Source of the DNA: Clostridiales bacterium UBA1779
GTDB lineage: Bacteria; Bacillota; Clostridia; Oscillospirales; CAG-272
Direction: 5' to 3'
Length of the DNA stretch: 19,773 nucleotides
NCBI GenBank assembly: GCA_002314565.1
Contig: DCGL01000106.1
Coordinates: 39,750-59,522, forward strand
Notes under the pieces: generated by a model
Seen by the model: only the letters and a program-made list of their open reading frames with translations
Database searches by the model: none
What the model was told of the DNA's origin: nothing
Position numbers and translations under genes: made by a program
Part shown: positions 5,640 to 13,036 of the stretch, piece by piece
How positions within the stretch are numbered: position 1 is the first letter of the stretch
Layout of the letters: every line of letters starts with the position of its first letter

Positions 5640-6248
5640 TCAGAATTCTCTTCTGCCTTCAAACGCGCTCTGAAGCGTGTATTCGTCGGCAAATTCGAGC
5701 TCTCCGCCTACGGGTATTCCGTTGGCAATTCTCGTCACCTTTATTCCCGAGGGCTTGAGGAGTCTGGAAATGTACATAGCTGTCGCTTCACCTTCGGCAG
5801 TGGGGTTTGTGGCAATTATGACCTCGGTGATACCCGGGTCATTTGCCACGCGTTCAATAAGCTCGCGCAGTTTAATGCTGTCCGGAGTGATACCCTGCAT
5901 CGGGGAAATCAGACCGTGAAGCACATGGTACAATCCGTGATATTCGCGGATCTTTTCGATGGCAATAAGAGATTTCGTGTCCTGAACCACGCAGATCGTG
6001 GTTTTGTCGCGGCTTTCATCAGAGCACACGGGACAAATCTGCATATCGGTAAGATTCTGACATTTCGGGCAGCAGTGAATATTCTTTTTGGCATCTGTGA
6101 TTGCGGCGGCAAATGCGGCGGCATCCTCGTCCTTCATATCGACAACGGCAAAGGCCAGACGCAGGGCGGAGCGCTTTCCGACCCCCGGCAGATGTCCGAA
6201 CCAGTCAGCCAGTATGTCAAGAGATTTTATGCTGTCACTCTGTCCCAT
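5640..6248 (-). CDS. recR: Recombination mediator protein RecR
   Basis: A 202-residue protein of standard length. The order is a helix-hairpin-helix region with LPGVGKRSALRLAF (20-33), a four-cysteine zinc finger C60-x2-C63 ... C72-x2-C75, and a Toprim domain opening at about 84 (ICVVQD). The Toprim domain contains ATNPTAEGEATAMYI, and the C-terminal segment is IPVGGELEFADEYTL. RecR acts with RecO/RecF to load RecA onto SSB-coated DNA. Its ATG shares one base with the ybaB stop codon (TGATG at 6246-6250), which implies translational coupling. The order dnaX-ybaB-recR is conserved across many bacteria. Confidence 0.97.
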   Translation of the reverse strand: MGQSDSIKSLDILADWFGHLPGVGKRSALRLAFAVVDMKDEDAAAFAAAITDAKKNIHCCPKCQNLTDMQICPVCSDESRDKTTICVVQDTKSLIAIEKIREYHGLYHVLHGLISPMQGITPDSIKLRELIERVANDPGITEVIIATNPTAEGEATAMYISRLLKPSGIKVTRIANGIPVGGELEFADEYTLQSAFEGRREF

Positions 6249-6598
6249 CAGAATGCGCCTTCGGGAATACCGAACTTCTTTGCGAGGGCCGACATTTCTT
6301 CGGCGGCAACGCTTTCAACGCGGCCGAAGGCTTCGTTCACACCGGCAACGATGATGTCCTGAAGCGTTTCGGGATCGTCCGGATCGATGATTTCGGGGGA
6401 AATATTGATTTCCTGAATGCGGCTGGTTCCGTCAATTTTAATCGTAACGGCTCCGCCTCCGGCTTTGATTTCATATTCACGGGATTCAAGGTCTGCGCTC
6501 AGTTCTTCTCTTGCAGTCTGGAACTGCTGAACCTGACGCATCATAGCGCCCATATTTCCGGGGCCTCCGCCCATTCCCTGAGGTAATCTTGCTTTCAT
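6248..6598 (-). CDS. ybaB: YbaB/EbfC family nucleoid-associated protein
   Basis: A 116-residue protein of the YbaB/EbfC family, small dimeric DNA-binding proteins. It has a Gly/Met-rich N-terminus, then the helix MRQVQQFQTAREELSADL, a central strand region with GGGAVTIKIDG, and the conserved EIIDPDDPETLQDIIVAGVN segment. An AAAGGAT ribosome binding site lies about 10 nt upstream. Its stop overlaps the recR start by one base. It follows dnaX by 98 nt that contain an inverted repeat. Confidence 0.96.
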   Translation of the reverse strand: MKARLPQGMGGGPGNMGAMMRQVQQFQTAREELSADLESREYEIKAGGGAVTIKIDGTSRIQEINISPEIIDPDDPETLQDIIVAGVNEAFGRVESVAAEEMSALAKKFGIPEGAF

Positions 6599-6623
6599 TG
6601 TGTTTATCCTTTCTTCGGATTCG

Positions 6624-6652
6624 GCAGGAGTTCAACAGTGTCAGACTCCTGC
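6624..6652. repeat. Inverted repeat between dnaX and ybaB
   Basis: GCAGGAGT (6624-6631) and ACTCCTGC (6645-6652) are perfect inverted copies with a 13-nt loop. They lie in the only sizeable gap inside the operon. No T-run follows on the minus strand, so it may be an RNA processing or stability hairpin rather than a terminator. Confidence 0.45.
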
Positions 6653-6696
6653 ACCGTCCGAACTCATCTTCAGTCCGGACCATCCGTTTCTTAATA

Positions 6697-8361
6697 TTAT
6701 TTCAGCATTTTGTTGAGCTCGGAAGAGAGAGCGTCGCCCGGGTCTTCGGGTCTCAGGTCCTCTTCGCTGCCCTGTTCGAAAACGACGTCGTTTTCACCGA
6801 CCGGCATCTCAAGCACTTCGCTGAGAACCGCACAGAGATTTCCGAAGGTTTCGGGGGCCGTAGCCAGTCTCTTTGTAACCTCGACTCTGAATTTTATGAC
6901 AACCTGAGTTCCGCTTTGATATGCGACCGAGGTCATCAGCAGCGAGGCAACTCCGGGGTTCGTTTTTCTCAGAGCTTCGGTGACTTCGCTCCATCTGCGT
7001 ATGCGTTTAAGACCGCCGGCTGCGGAATCTGCGGCACAAGCGGTGACAACTGCGGCAGGAGCGGTAACGGCTGCGGTTTCCGGCTGTGAAGAAGGCTGAG
7101 TCTTCTGCGCTTCGGAAACTGCGGATTTGGGTTCTGCTGCAGCTGCTGCAGCTGCTGCGGTCGCAGCTTCTGCCGGCTTTGCCGGTACCTGAGCGACGGT
7201 CAGGCGTCCCGAAGCTATTTTCGATTCAAGCGCTTCGATTCTGGCAAGCAGTGCTTCGTTCGTGGACGAAAGCTTTTCGTCGGAAAGTCTGACAAGCGTC
7301 AGTTCTGCGATGGTGCGGCGGTTTGCCCCGGGTCTCTGCATCGCGGCGTAGGCTTCGTCAAGCAGACGGCAGTGGAAGCTGAGCATTTCGCGGGGGAAGG
7401 CCTTTGCGTCGTCGGAAATCATATCTGCTTCCGAATCCGTCAGGTCAAGATATTTTATCGCGTTGTCCCTGCCTGCGGTTTTCATAACGAGCAGGTCACG
7501 GTAATAGCCTATGAGCTCCTGCCAGAAAACGGCAATGTCGCGGGCACAGGCATCGGTATCTGCAATGATTCTGAACAGGGAATTGCAGTCGCGGCGTATA
7601 ACGGCACGCACGACCCGAGACATAGGACCTCTGCCGGAAAAACCGACGGTGTCGGAAACGGAGGTCGAATTTACCTGCTTTCCGCCTGCGGCGCAGAGCT
7701 CGAAAAGACTTATGGCGTCTCTCATTCCGCCCTGGGCAAGTCTGGAAATAATCAGAGCCGCATCATCTTCAAGTGCGATTTCTTCCTGTTCCGCAATATA
7801 TTTGAGTCTTGCGGACAGAACGGGAACCGGAATGCGGTGGAAATCGAAACGCTGGCAGCGTGAAATGATAGTCGCGGGCAACTTCTGCATTTCAGTCGTT
7901 GCAAGTATGAAAATTACGTGTGCGGGCGGCTCTTCGAGGGTCTTTAAGAGTGCATTGAAGGCGGAGGTTGTCAGCATATGTACCTCGTCTATGATGTAAA
8001 CCCTGAATTTCAGAGCGCTCGGCGTGAAAATAACCTCATCGAGTATGGTGCGGATGTCGTCAACCTTGTTGTTCGACGCTGCATCCATTTCAAGAATATC
8101 CGTTGCAGATCCGTCTGCGATGCTTCTGCACGCAGCGCAGTTGCAGCAGGGATTGCCGTTCTGCGGATTTTCGCAGTTGACCGCGCGCGCAAGAATTTTC
8201 GCGCAGGTGGTCTTTCCGGTTCCGCGGGAGCCGCAGAAAAGATAGGCATGGCTTGTCTTGCCGTTTGCGACTTCGAAACGAAGGATGTCTGTTATGTGAT
8301 TCTGGCCGTAAACCTCGTCGAAGGTCTGAGGGCGCCACTTGCGGTACAGAGCCTGATGCAT
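6697..8361 (-). CDS. dnaX: DNA polymerase III subunit gamma/tau
   Basis: A 554-residue clamp-loader ATPase. The AAA+ domain begins MHQALYRKWRPQTFDEVYGQ. It has Walker A GSRGTGKTT at 44-52, a zinc module C63-x8-C72-x2-C75-x2-C78, Walker B VYIIDEVHML, and the TIISRCQRF sensor/arginine-finger segment. A clamp-loader collar domain follows. An Ala/Pro-rich linker containing a run of Ala (about 400-460) leads to a tau-type C-terminal domain. The alanine run comes from repeated GCN codons (near 7137-7170), a site prone to length change. The ribosome binding site AAAGGA is about 12 nt upstream, slightly far. The gene follows the SRP RNA, as in many Firmicutes. Confidence 0.97.
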   Translation of the reverse strand: MHQALYRKWRPQTFDEVYGQNHITDILRFEVANGKTSHAYLFCGSRGTGKTTCAKILARAVNCENPQNGNPCCNCAACRSIADGSATDILEMDAASNNKVDDIRTILDEVIFTPSALKFRVYIIDEVHMLTTSAFNALLKTLEEPPAHVIFILATTEMQKLPATIISRCQRFDFHRIPVPVLSARLKYIAEQEEIALEDDAALIISRLAQGGMRDAISLFELCAAGGKQVNSTSVSDTVGFSGRGPMSRVVRAVIRRDCNSLFRIIADTDACARDIAVFWQELIGYYRDLLVMKTAGRDNAIKYLDLTDSEADMISDDAKAFPREMLSFHCRLLDEAYAAMQRPGANRRTIAELTLVRLSDEKLSSTNEALLARIEALESKIASGRLTVAQVPAKPAEAATAAAAAAAAEPKSAVSEAQKTQPSSQPETAAVTAPAAVVTACAADSAAGGLKRIRRWSEVTEALRKTNPGVASLLMTSVAYQSGTQVVIKFRVEVTKRLATAPETFGNLCAVLSEVLEMPVGENDVVFEQGSEEDLRPEDPGDALSSELNKMLK

Positions 8362-8490
8362 TTTACAATCATATCCTTTCTTTTGGATTGGCGGCGGTTT
8401 TTTGAAACCAAACCATCGGTGTTAAGACGACAAAAGCTTCTGCCTTTTCTTTTTCGATGACAGTGGCCGGAGTTCAAAAATCCGAATAAG

Positions 8491-8529
8491 CCGTTCTGTG
8501 AAAAATCAAAAGGATTTTCCGCAGAGCCG
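8491..8529 (-). other. Imperfect hairpin between SRP RNA and dnaX
   Basis: Two 17-nt arms (8491-8507 and 8513-8529) pair with about three mismatches around a 5-nt loop. It lies just after the SRP RNA 3' end and before dnaX. No T-run follows directly, so any role in ending or separating the two transcripts is unproven. The rest of 8362-8543 shows no gene and no convincing dnaX promoter. Confidence 0.35.
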
Positions 8530-8543
8530 AAAATAAAATAATC

Positions 8544-8841
8544 CGGCTGCAAAATAAGACCATACACCCCGAAGTTGAATTTTGCCGCCGCGCGTTAGCC
8601 CCGCATTCTACTCGGAGCAGGCTACCTCACGGCACACCGGGCGTGCTGCTTAATGCTGCTTGGTTCCCCACCTGACATGGTTCGCAGTGCCCGATTGCGT
8701 AAGACCCGCTCTTCAACATAAAAAACAGGTCGCAGACCGCGGAAACTCCACCCTCGTTCGGGGAATGAACCCCCGCTATAGCGGATTTCGGGTACAGGAC
8801 ACCGCTGACTTCCCGGCTGGTATGGCCTTATTTCACAGCCG
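8544..8841 (-). ncRNA. ffs: Signal recognition particle RNA, large bacterial type
   Basis: The apical Ffh-binding hairpin is clear on the minus strand: GUCAGGUGGGGAACCAAGCA, with the symmetric loop and a GGAA tetraloop at 8664-8667 closed by G-G/C-C pairs. An Alu domain is also present, with the conserved UCCGCUAUAGCGGG-like segment near the 5' end, as in Bacillus and Clostridium scRNA. The ends were set by the long closing stem: CGGCUGUGAAAUAAGGCCAUACC at the 5' end pairs with a 3' strand ending GCAGCCG. Length is about 298 nt; either end may be off by several bases. The RNA binds Ffh (and HBsu-like proteins in Bacillus) to target membrane proteins. Confidence 0.95.
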
Positions 8842-8863
8842 AACTGTAAAATAAGTATATTAT

Positions 8864-8892
8864 ATTATATCAAAAAATCTATATAATTGCAA
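8864..8892 (-). promoter_or_regulatory. Sigma-A promoter of the SRP RNA gene
   Basis: On the minus strand TTGCAA (8887-8892) is followed after 17 bp by TATAAT (8864-8869). Transcription would begin near 8857, about 16 nt before the predicted mature 5' end, so 5' processing is likely. Confidence 0.8.
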
Positions 8893-8982
8893 GACCCTGA
8901 CAGATGTTTTCAAAGGATTCTTTTTTGAGCTCCTTAATTGTGGTAAAAATATACAAAATATTACAAAAATATTAAAAATATA

Positions 8983-9011
8983 TTGACAACATCAAACGAG
9001 TGTGGTATAAT
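8983..9011 (+). promoter_or_regulatory. Consensus sigma-A promoter of the DUF3846 gene
   Basis: TTGACA (8983-8988), a 17-bp spacer and TATAAT (9006-9011) match the full consensus. Transcription should start near 9018, giving a leader of about 109 nt. Such a strong promoter for a small gene of unknown function suggests that control acts after initiation. Confidence 0.9.
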
Positions 9012-9030
9012 TTCATCATAATCAAGGTTG

Positions 9031-9118
9031 GATTTTTCCGGACATGGGAACGGATGCAGGAAGGTTTTATCCGCATACGGTCCATGGGCAGCCCACAGCC
9101 TGCAATGAAAGGAAAATC
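9031..9118 (+). promoter_or_regulatory. Candidate structured, switch-like 5' leader RNA
   Basis: The leader can fold as nested stems. An outer stem pairs GATTTTTCC (9031-9039) with GGAAAATC (9111-9118), with one U bulged; this traps the GG of the ribosome binding site (AAAGG at 9108-9112). Inside, TGCAGG (9055-9060) pairs with CCTGCA (9099-9104). That loop encloses CCG-CATA-CGG (9071-9080) and TGGG-CAG-CCCA (9085-9095), like a three-way junction. A competing helix, CGGAT (9051-9055) with ATCCG (9069-9073), crosses the inner stem. It matches no riboswitch class I recognise. Folding was judged by eye only. Confidence 0.5.
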
Positions 9119-9126
9119 TTACAATT

Positions 9127-9519
9127 ATGAGTGAATCATCAAAAATCAAAGTTCTGAGAATCGAGCCTTACAAGGCCCCTGTTATTACGGAAATTTCGTC
9201 GTCTCTTGAATCTCTTCAGCACGAAGTCGAGGGCTACATCGAATGTGTCTATCCCTTCGAAGACCAGGTAGGACTTGTCGTAAACGAGGAAGGGAAGCTC
9301 AACTGCATGGAACTCAACCGTGCTCTGCGCGACTCATCCGGTGAGATTTATGACATTATTGCCGGTCCCTTTATAGTAATCGGTCTTACCGACGACAGCT
9401 TCTGCGGTCTTACGGATGCGCAGATTGAAAAATATTCAAAGCTGTTCGAAGAACCCGAGGTATTCGTCAGAATCGACGGAAAGATTCACGTGCTTCCCTT
9501 AAAACAGGCAGTATCGTAA
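9127..9519 (+). CDS. DUF3846 domain protein
   Basis: A 130-residue acidic soluble protein recognised as DUF3846 by its pattern: a V-L-R-I-E-P opening strand, SLESLQHEVEGYIECVYPF, NEEGKLN-x2-ELNRALRD, GEIYDIIAGPFIVIGL, and a closing LTDAQIEKYSKLF-x-EPE segment. The domain has no known function; it is common in gut Firmicutes and often found on plasmids, phages and conjugative elements. Here it stands alone, without mobility genes, between the SRP RNA and a broken solute-binding protein gene. A C-terminal extension of about 20 residues (FVRIDGKIHVLPLKQAVS) follows the core. The ribosome binding site AAAGG is 14 nt upstream of the ATG, unusually far. The gene has a consensus promoter, a structured leader and its own terminator. 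Confidence 0.88.
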   Translation: MSESSKIKVLRIEPYKAPVITEISSSLESLQHEVEGYIECVYPFEDQVGLVVNEEGKLNCMELNRALRDSSGEIYDIIAGPFIVIGLTDDSFCGLTDAQIEKYSKLFEEPEVFVRIDGKIHVLPLKQAVS

Positions 9520-9560
9520 ACAAATCCCCCGCGCACTGAAAATGCGCGGGGGATTTGTTT
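9520..9560. terminator. Strong hairpin terminator, probably bidirectional
   Basis: A perfect 16-bp GC-rich stem (9520-9535 with 9543-9558, 7-nt loop) begins one base after the DUF3846 stop codon. The T-run is short on both strands (TTTGTTT on plus, ATTTGTTTACG on minus). It separates the DUF3846 gene from the convergent binding-protein pseudogene. Confidence 0.85.
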
Positions 9561-9569
9561 ATCCGGGAC

Positions 9570-11075
9570 TTAACCTTCGATTTCTGCGAATTTTGACTGC
9601 ATTTTGTCAAGTGTCTTTTTGAGGGATTTAACGTTTGCCGTGTATGATGACGTATATGAAGCACCGACAGTTGAAGAAGCAACGAAATTTCTGAAGATTG
9701 AATACGAAAGGTTGTTCAGCTGTGACGTATAAATTCTGCCGACGTCGAATGAAACCGTTGCCTTGACGATATCGAACATCTGACCTGCGTCACTGTCGCT
9801 GACGTATTTTGACTTCATGGTAATCTCGAAAAGATTCGGTGTGATGGTTCTGTAGCCCTCAGAGCTCAGGCATTCAAGAGTTGTGGCAGCAGCCTCAGGC
9901 TGTGTGCTTGTGATCGAGATTGCATAGAAGGTAGCAGGGAATCCGAGGCAGGTGGCCTAGTTTTCCTGATCCTTTGAATATTTAGGAAGCGGCACGACAC
10001 CGTATTCGAAATCCACACTGGCCAGACTGCTGGATGCATATCGGGCACGGTCGCACATAAACAGACTCATTCCGGACTTGAATGAGGCTTTGCCGGAGTT
10101 CTTTATATCGCTGTAATCGGAGGACATTAATTTCTGAACTGCTTCGGCAACTGCTGCAGCGGTTTCGCTGCCCCATTGCTCTGAAAGCACCAGAGCGCCT
10201 TCATTGTCTCTGTCGACGGTACGCAGACCGGCTGCATAGAACCAGGGGTCACAATGAACCGTCGAGTTCTGCACGTAAGCGTAGTAACCTGTTTCCTGTG
10301 TGACGCCGTTTCCGAAGGTGTCTTCGCACATTTTGAACATCTTTTCAAAGGTCCACTCGTTGCTCTTTACGAGGTCGTAAGGACTTTCAAGATTGTAATT
10401 TGAAATGAGATCCTTGTTGAAATACAGAGGATACATCATATAAAGCAGATTGGTTGAAAGGTCCCCGGACGTAAAGAAGAGTTTGCCGGCGATTTTGGCT
10501 TCTTCAACGAGAAGCGGCGGCCACCAGGGGGCAGTAAAATCCATAACGTCGTACTGCAGAAGATTGCGGCAGAGTCCTTCGTATGCACAGGCTGCGGTTG
10601 TCATTGAATAAGCAGCATAAATATCATATACTTCCCCGCCGGCCTGGGCATTCTTTGCAAATTTTACGTACAGGGCGTTGTTGTCGAAGTTTCCCTTTGT
10701 TCCGACGTATTCGAACTTGACCTGCAGTCTTTCTTCGACAGTCAGATTTCTTGTATAGATTGAATCGTTTACAAGCTCTCCTGTCGTGTCTTCGACAAAG
10801 AATTCTTTGTTTTCTACATCACTCCAATAAAGCATTCTCAGAGTGGTGTTAAACTTGACGTCGTCGCCGATTTTATCCTTCAGATAGCCGTTTTTATCGA
10901 GATTGCTCTCTGTGGTAACTTCGGGGGCGTTGCTCTGTGCCTCAGTGGCAACGGGAGCGGCAGTCGTTTCAGCGGCATTTGGGGTCGTTGTATTACCGCA
11001 GCCGGCCAAAACAGCAGTGAAGGTCATAACTGCGAGGGAAAGACATGCGAAACGGATTCCGGTTCTGATTTTCAT
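9570..11075 (-). pseudogene. Lipoprotein extracellular solute-binding protein, interrupted by in-frame TAG
   Basis: The reading frame of 502 codons encodes a solute-binding lipoprotein of the kind used by ABC sugar importers. A lipoprotein signal peptide with lipobox L-A-G-C26 leads to a Thr/Ala/Pro-rich spacer and a two-lobe binding domain. Codon 373 is TAG (9957-9959). The frame continues without other stops for 128 codons to TAA at 9570-9572. The part beyond TAG matches the C-terminus of the intact paralogue at 13037-14518 (NLFEITMKSK against YYEVTLKSK; LKKTLDKM against IKKLMEQL), so it belongs to this gene. At the stop the paralogue has Tyr (DQERYYT against DQEN-stop-AT), so a TAC or TAT to TAG change is the simplest cause. 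The start has AAGGAG 7 nt upstream. Alternatives are readthrough, amber suppression or a sequencing error. The truncated product would be 372 residues. Confidence 0.8.
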
Positions 11076-11113
11076 TTCTGAACTCCTTTTCTGTTTACGT
11101 ATTTCAAAAACAG

Positions 11114-11142
11114 TTGACGCAAAGCAAAATATATTATATAAT
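11114..11142 (+). promoter_or_regulatory. Promoter of the ABC transporter gene
   Basis: TTGACG (11114-11119), a 17-bp spacer and TATAAT (11137-11142). Transcription near 11149 gives a leader of about 100 nt, AT-rich and without a clear fold. Its -10 box overlaps the -10 box of the opposing promoter by two bases. Confidence 0.7.
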
Positions 11143-11161
11143 AATACATTATGTTATACAA
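11133..11161 (-). promoter_or_regulatory. Promoter of the interrupted solute-binding protein gene
   Basis: On the minus strand TTGTAT (11156-11161), a 17-bp spacer and TATAAT (11133-11138). It overlaps the plus-strand promoter at 11114-11142, so polymerase probably cannot occupy both at once. Confidence 0.65.
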
Positions 11162-11249
11162 TACGCAAATGTTTTTCGGAATAAGATTTAAGTTATTATA
11201 GCATATTTTGTGAATAATAGCAATAATTGATTGAAAATCAGGTGATGAA

Positions 11250-13001
11250 ATGCTCAGACGTTTTATTTCATATTATAAACCGCACAGATGGATGTTCTTC
11301 TGGGATATGGCTGCATCCCTCGCTGTATCGGTTATCGGAATGGTTTATCCGCTTATAACCAACAAAATGCTAAAAACCCTGATACCGAACAGAATGGCGA
11401 AGGAAATCATCCTTGCCAGTGCCGCGGTTCTCGTTCTGTATATTATCCGCCTCTTACTCAGGTACTTCATTCAGTACTACGGACATATGATTGGCACCGG
11501 TATGCAGACGACGATGCGCCGTGAGCTCTTCAATCACCTGCAAAAGCTTCCGTTTTCATATTTCGACGAACACGAAACCGGAAAGATTATGACGAGAATG
11601 ACGTCGGATTTGTTTGAAGTGAGCGAGCTTGCCCATCACGGTCCCGAAAACGTCATAACGAGCATCGTAATGTTCATTCTCGCCTTCATTTATCTTGCCA
11701 CGATAAATATCTGGCTGACCCTGATAATTTTCGTCTGCGTCCCGATTCTCATCGCCGTTGCCGTGCATTACCGCAGACTAATGAAGAACGCCTTCACCGA
11801 GAGACGTGAGACGACCGGTATCATCAACGCATCAATTGAAAGCAGCGTATCGGGAATCCGCGTGACGAAGGCCTACACGAATTCGGAAAAGGAGTCAGAC
11901 AAGTTTGAAAAGGGCCTTGTACTGTTTGCCGAGGCCTGCCGCAAGTCATACGTTGCAATGGCGAAATTCCACGCCGGTTCAAGCTTCATCACCGATATTT
12001 TCAACGTAATCATACTCATAGCCGGCGGTCTTTTCCTCTATGCCGGGAAAATCGATTTTGCCGATTATACCTCTTTTATCGTTTCTGTTAACCTGTTTAT
12101 CTCGCCGATTACCACGCTTATCGGCTTTATGGAGCAGTATCAGAACGGTGTCACCGGCTTTGAACGTTTCTGTGAAATAATGGACACAGAGCCGGAGCAC
12201 GACAGCCCCGATGCTGCTGACCTCGGCGCCGCCGAGGGAAGAATTGAACTGAAAAATCTTCATTTTGCATACAGCAGCGGAAGCGGCAGGGAAATTCTTC
12301 ACGGGGTAAGCCTCTCGGCAGATAAGGGACAGACCCTCGCTCTTGTCGGTCCGTCCGGCGGAGGAAAAACAACTATCTGTCATCTGCTGCCGCGCTTTTA
12401 TGATGTGGCTCCCGGGCAGGTTTTCATTGACGGAAAAGACGTGACGGCGCTTACTGCCGATTCGCTGCGCCGCAACATAGGAATTGTCCAGCAGGACGTC
12501 TTCCTCTTCAACGGCTCAATACGCGAAAATATACTTTACGGCAGGCTCGATGCCACGGAAGAAGAGGTGACCAAGGCCGCGAAGAAGGCGAATATTCACG
12601 ACTGGGTAATGACGCTTCCGGATAAATACGAAACCCAAATCGGTGAGCGCGGTGTCAAGCTGAGCGGAGGCCAGAAGCAGAGACTTTCGATTGCCCGCGT
12701 TTTTCTCAAAAATCCCGCAATTCTCGTGCTTGACGAGGCAACCTCGGCTCTTGACAACACGACTGAAATTCTGATTCAGCAGGCTCTTGACGAACTCTGT
12801 GTCGGAAGAACGACGATTGTTGTGGCACACAGGCTGTCAACCATAAGACGTGCCGACAAAATCTGCGTGATTTCCGAAGGAAACGTTGCAGAGACCGGAA
12901 CTCACGAAGAGCTTATGGCGAAGAACGGAATTTACGCAGGCCTTTACCGCCTTCAGTTCAGAGATTATGACGAATCGGTCAGTGCTGCGAATTTAACCTG
13001 A
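11250..13001 (+). CDS. ABC transporter half-molecule, exporter type (permease fused to ATPase)
   Basis: A 583-residue protein with an N-terminal transmembrane domain of six probable helices (about 1-310) fused to a nucleotide-binding domain. ATPase motifs are complete: Walker A GPSGGGKTT (367-375), Q-loop region IVQQDVFLFNGSIRENI, signature LSGGQKQRLSIARVF starting at 471, Walker B ILVLDEATSALD with Asp495-Glu496, and H-loop His527 in VVAHRLSTI. This is the MsbA/BmrA/LmrA architecture of lipid, drug or peptide exporters, working as a dimer in the cytoplasmic membrane; with no degenerate site it could be a homodimer. The ribosome binding site AGGTGA is 5 nt upstream. It is followed after 35 nt by a solute-binding lipoprotein gene. 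That pairing is not a functional importer, because exporter-type proteins do not use binding proteins. Confidence 0.93.
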   Translation: MLRRFISYYKPHRWMFFWDMAASLAVSVIGMVYPLITNKMLKTLIPNRMAKEIILASAAVLVLYIIRLLLRYFIQYYGHMIGTGMQTTMRRELFNHLQKLPFSYFDEHETGKIMTRMTSDLFEVSELAHHGPENVITSIVMFILAFIYLATINIWLTLIIFVCVPILIAVAVHYRRLMKNAFTERRETTGIINASIESSVSGIRVTKAYTNSEKESDKFEKGLVLFAEACRKSYVAMAKFHAGSSFITDIFNVIILIAGGLFLYAGKIDFADYTSFIVSVNLFISPITTLIGFMEQYQNGVTGFERFCEIMDTEPEHDSPDAADLGAAEGRIELKNLHFAYSSGSGREILHGVSLSADKGQTLALVGPSGGGKTTICHLLPRFYDVAPGQVFIDGKDVTALTADSLRRNIGIVQQDVFLFNGSIRENILYGRLDATEEEVTKAAKKANIHDWVMTLPDKYETQIGERGVKLSGGQKQRLSIARVFLKNPAILVLDEATSALDNTTEILIQQALDELCVGRTTIVVAHRLSTIRRADKICVISEGNVAETGTHEELMAKNGIYAGLYRLQFRDYDESVSAANLT

Positions 13002-13036
13002 TATAATAAATTATAAACAGAAAGGTAAATATATTT

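Noticed and set aside
7130..7175. GCN/CTG-type microsatellite in dnaX as a possible mobile or regulatory repeat
   Set aside because: It encodes an alanine-rich linker between domains, which is common in gamma/tau subunits; length variation there is probably neutral.
6697..8361. Programmed frameshift in dnaX producing a short gamma form
   Set aside because: No A-rich slippery heptamer with a downstream stem was recognised near the domain boundary; the single long frame explains the gene.
8292..8567. Minus-strand open frame upstream of dnaX, 91 codons
   Set aside because: It overlaps the SRP RNA 3' end and the dnaX start in another frame and has no protein-like pattern or conserved motif.
8660..8854. 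Small plus-strand open frame
   Set aside because: It lies entirely within the antisense of the SRP RNA gene, whose structure explains the sequence.
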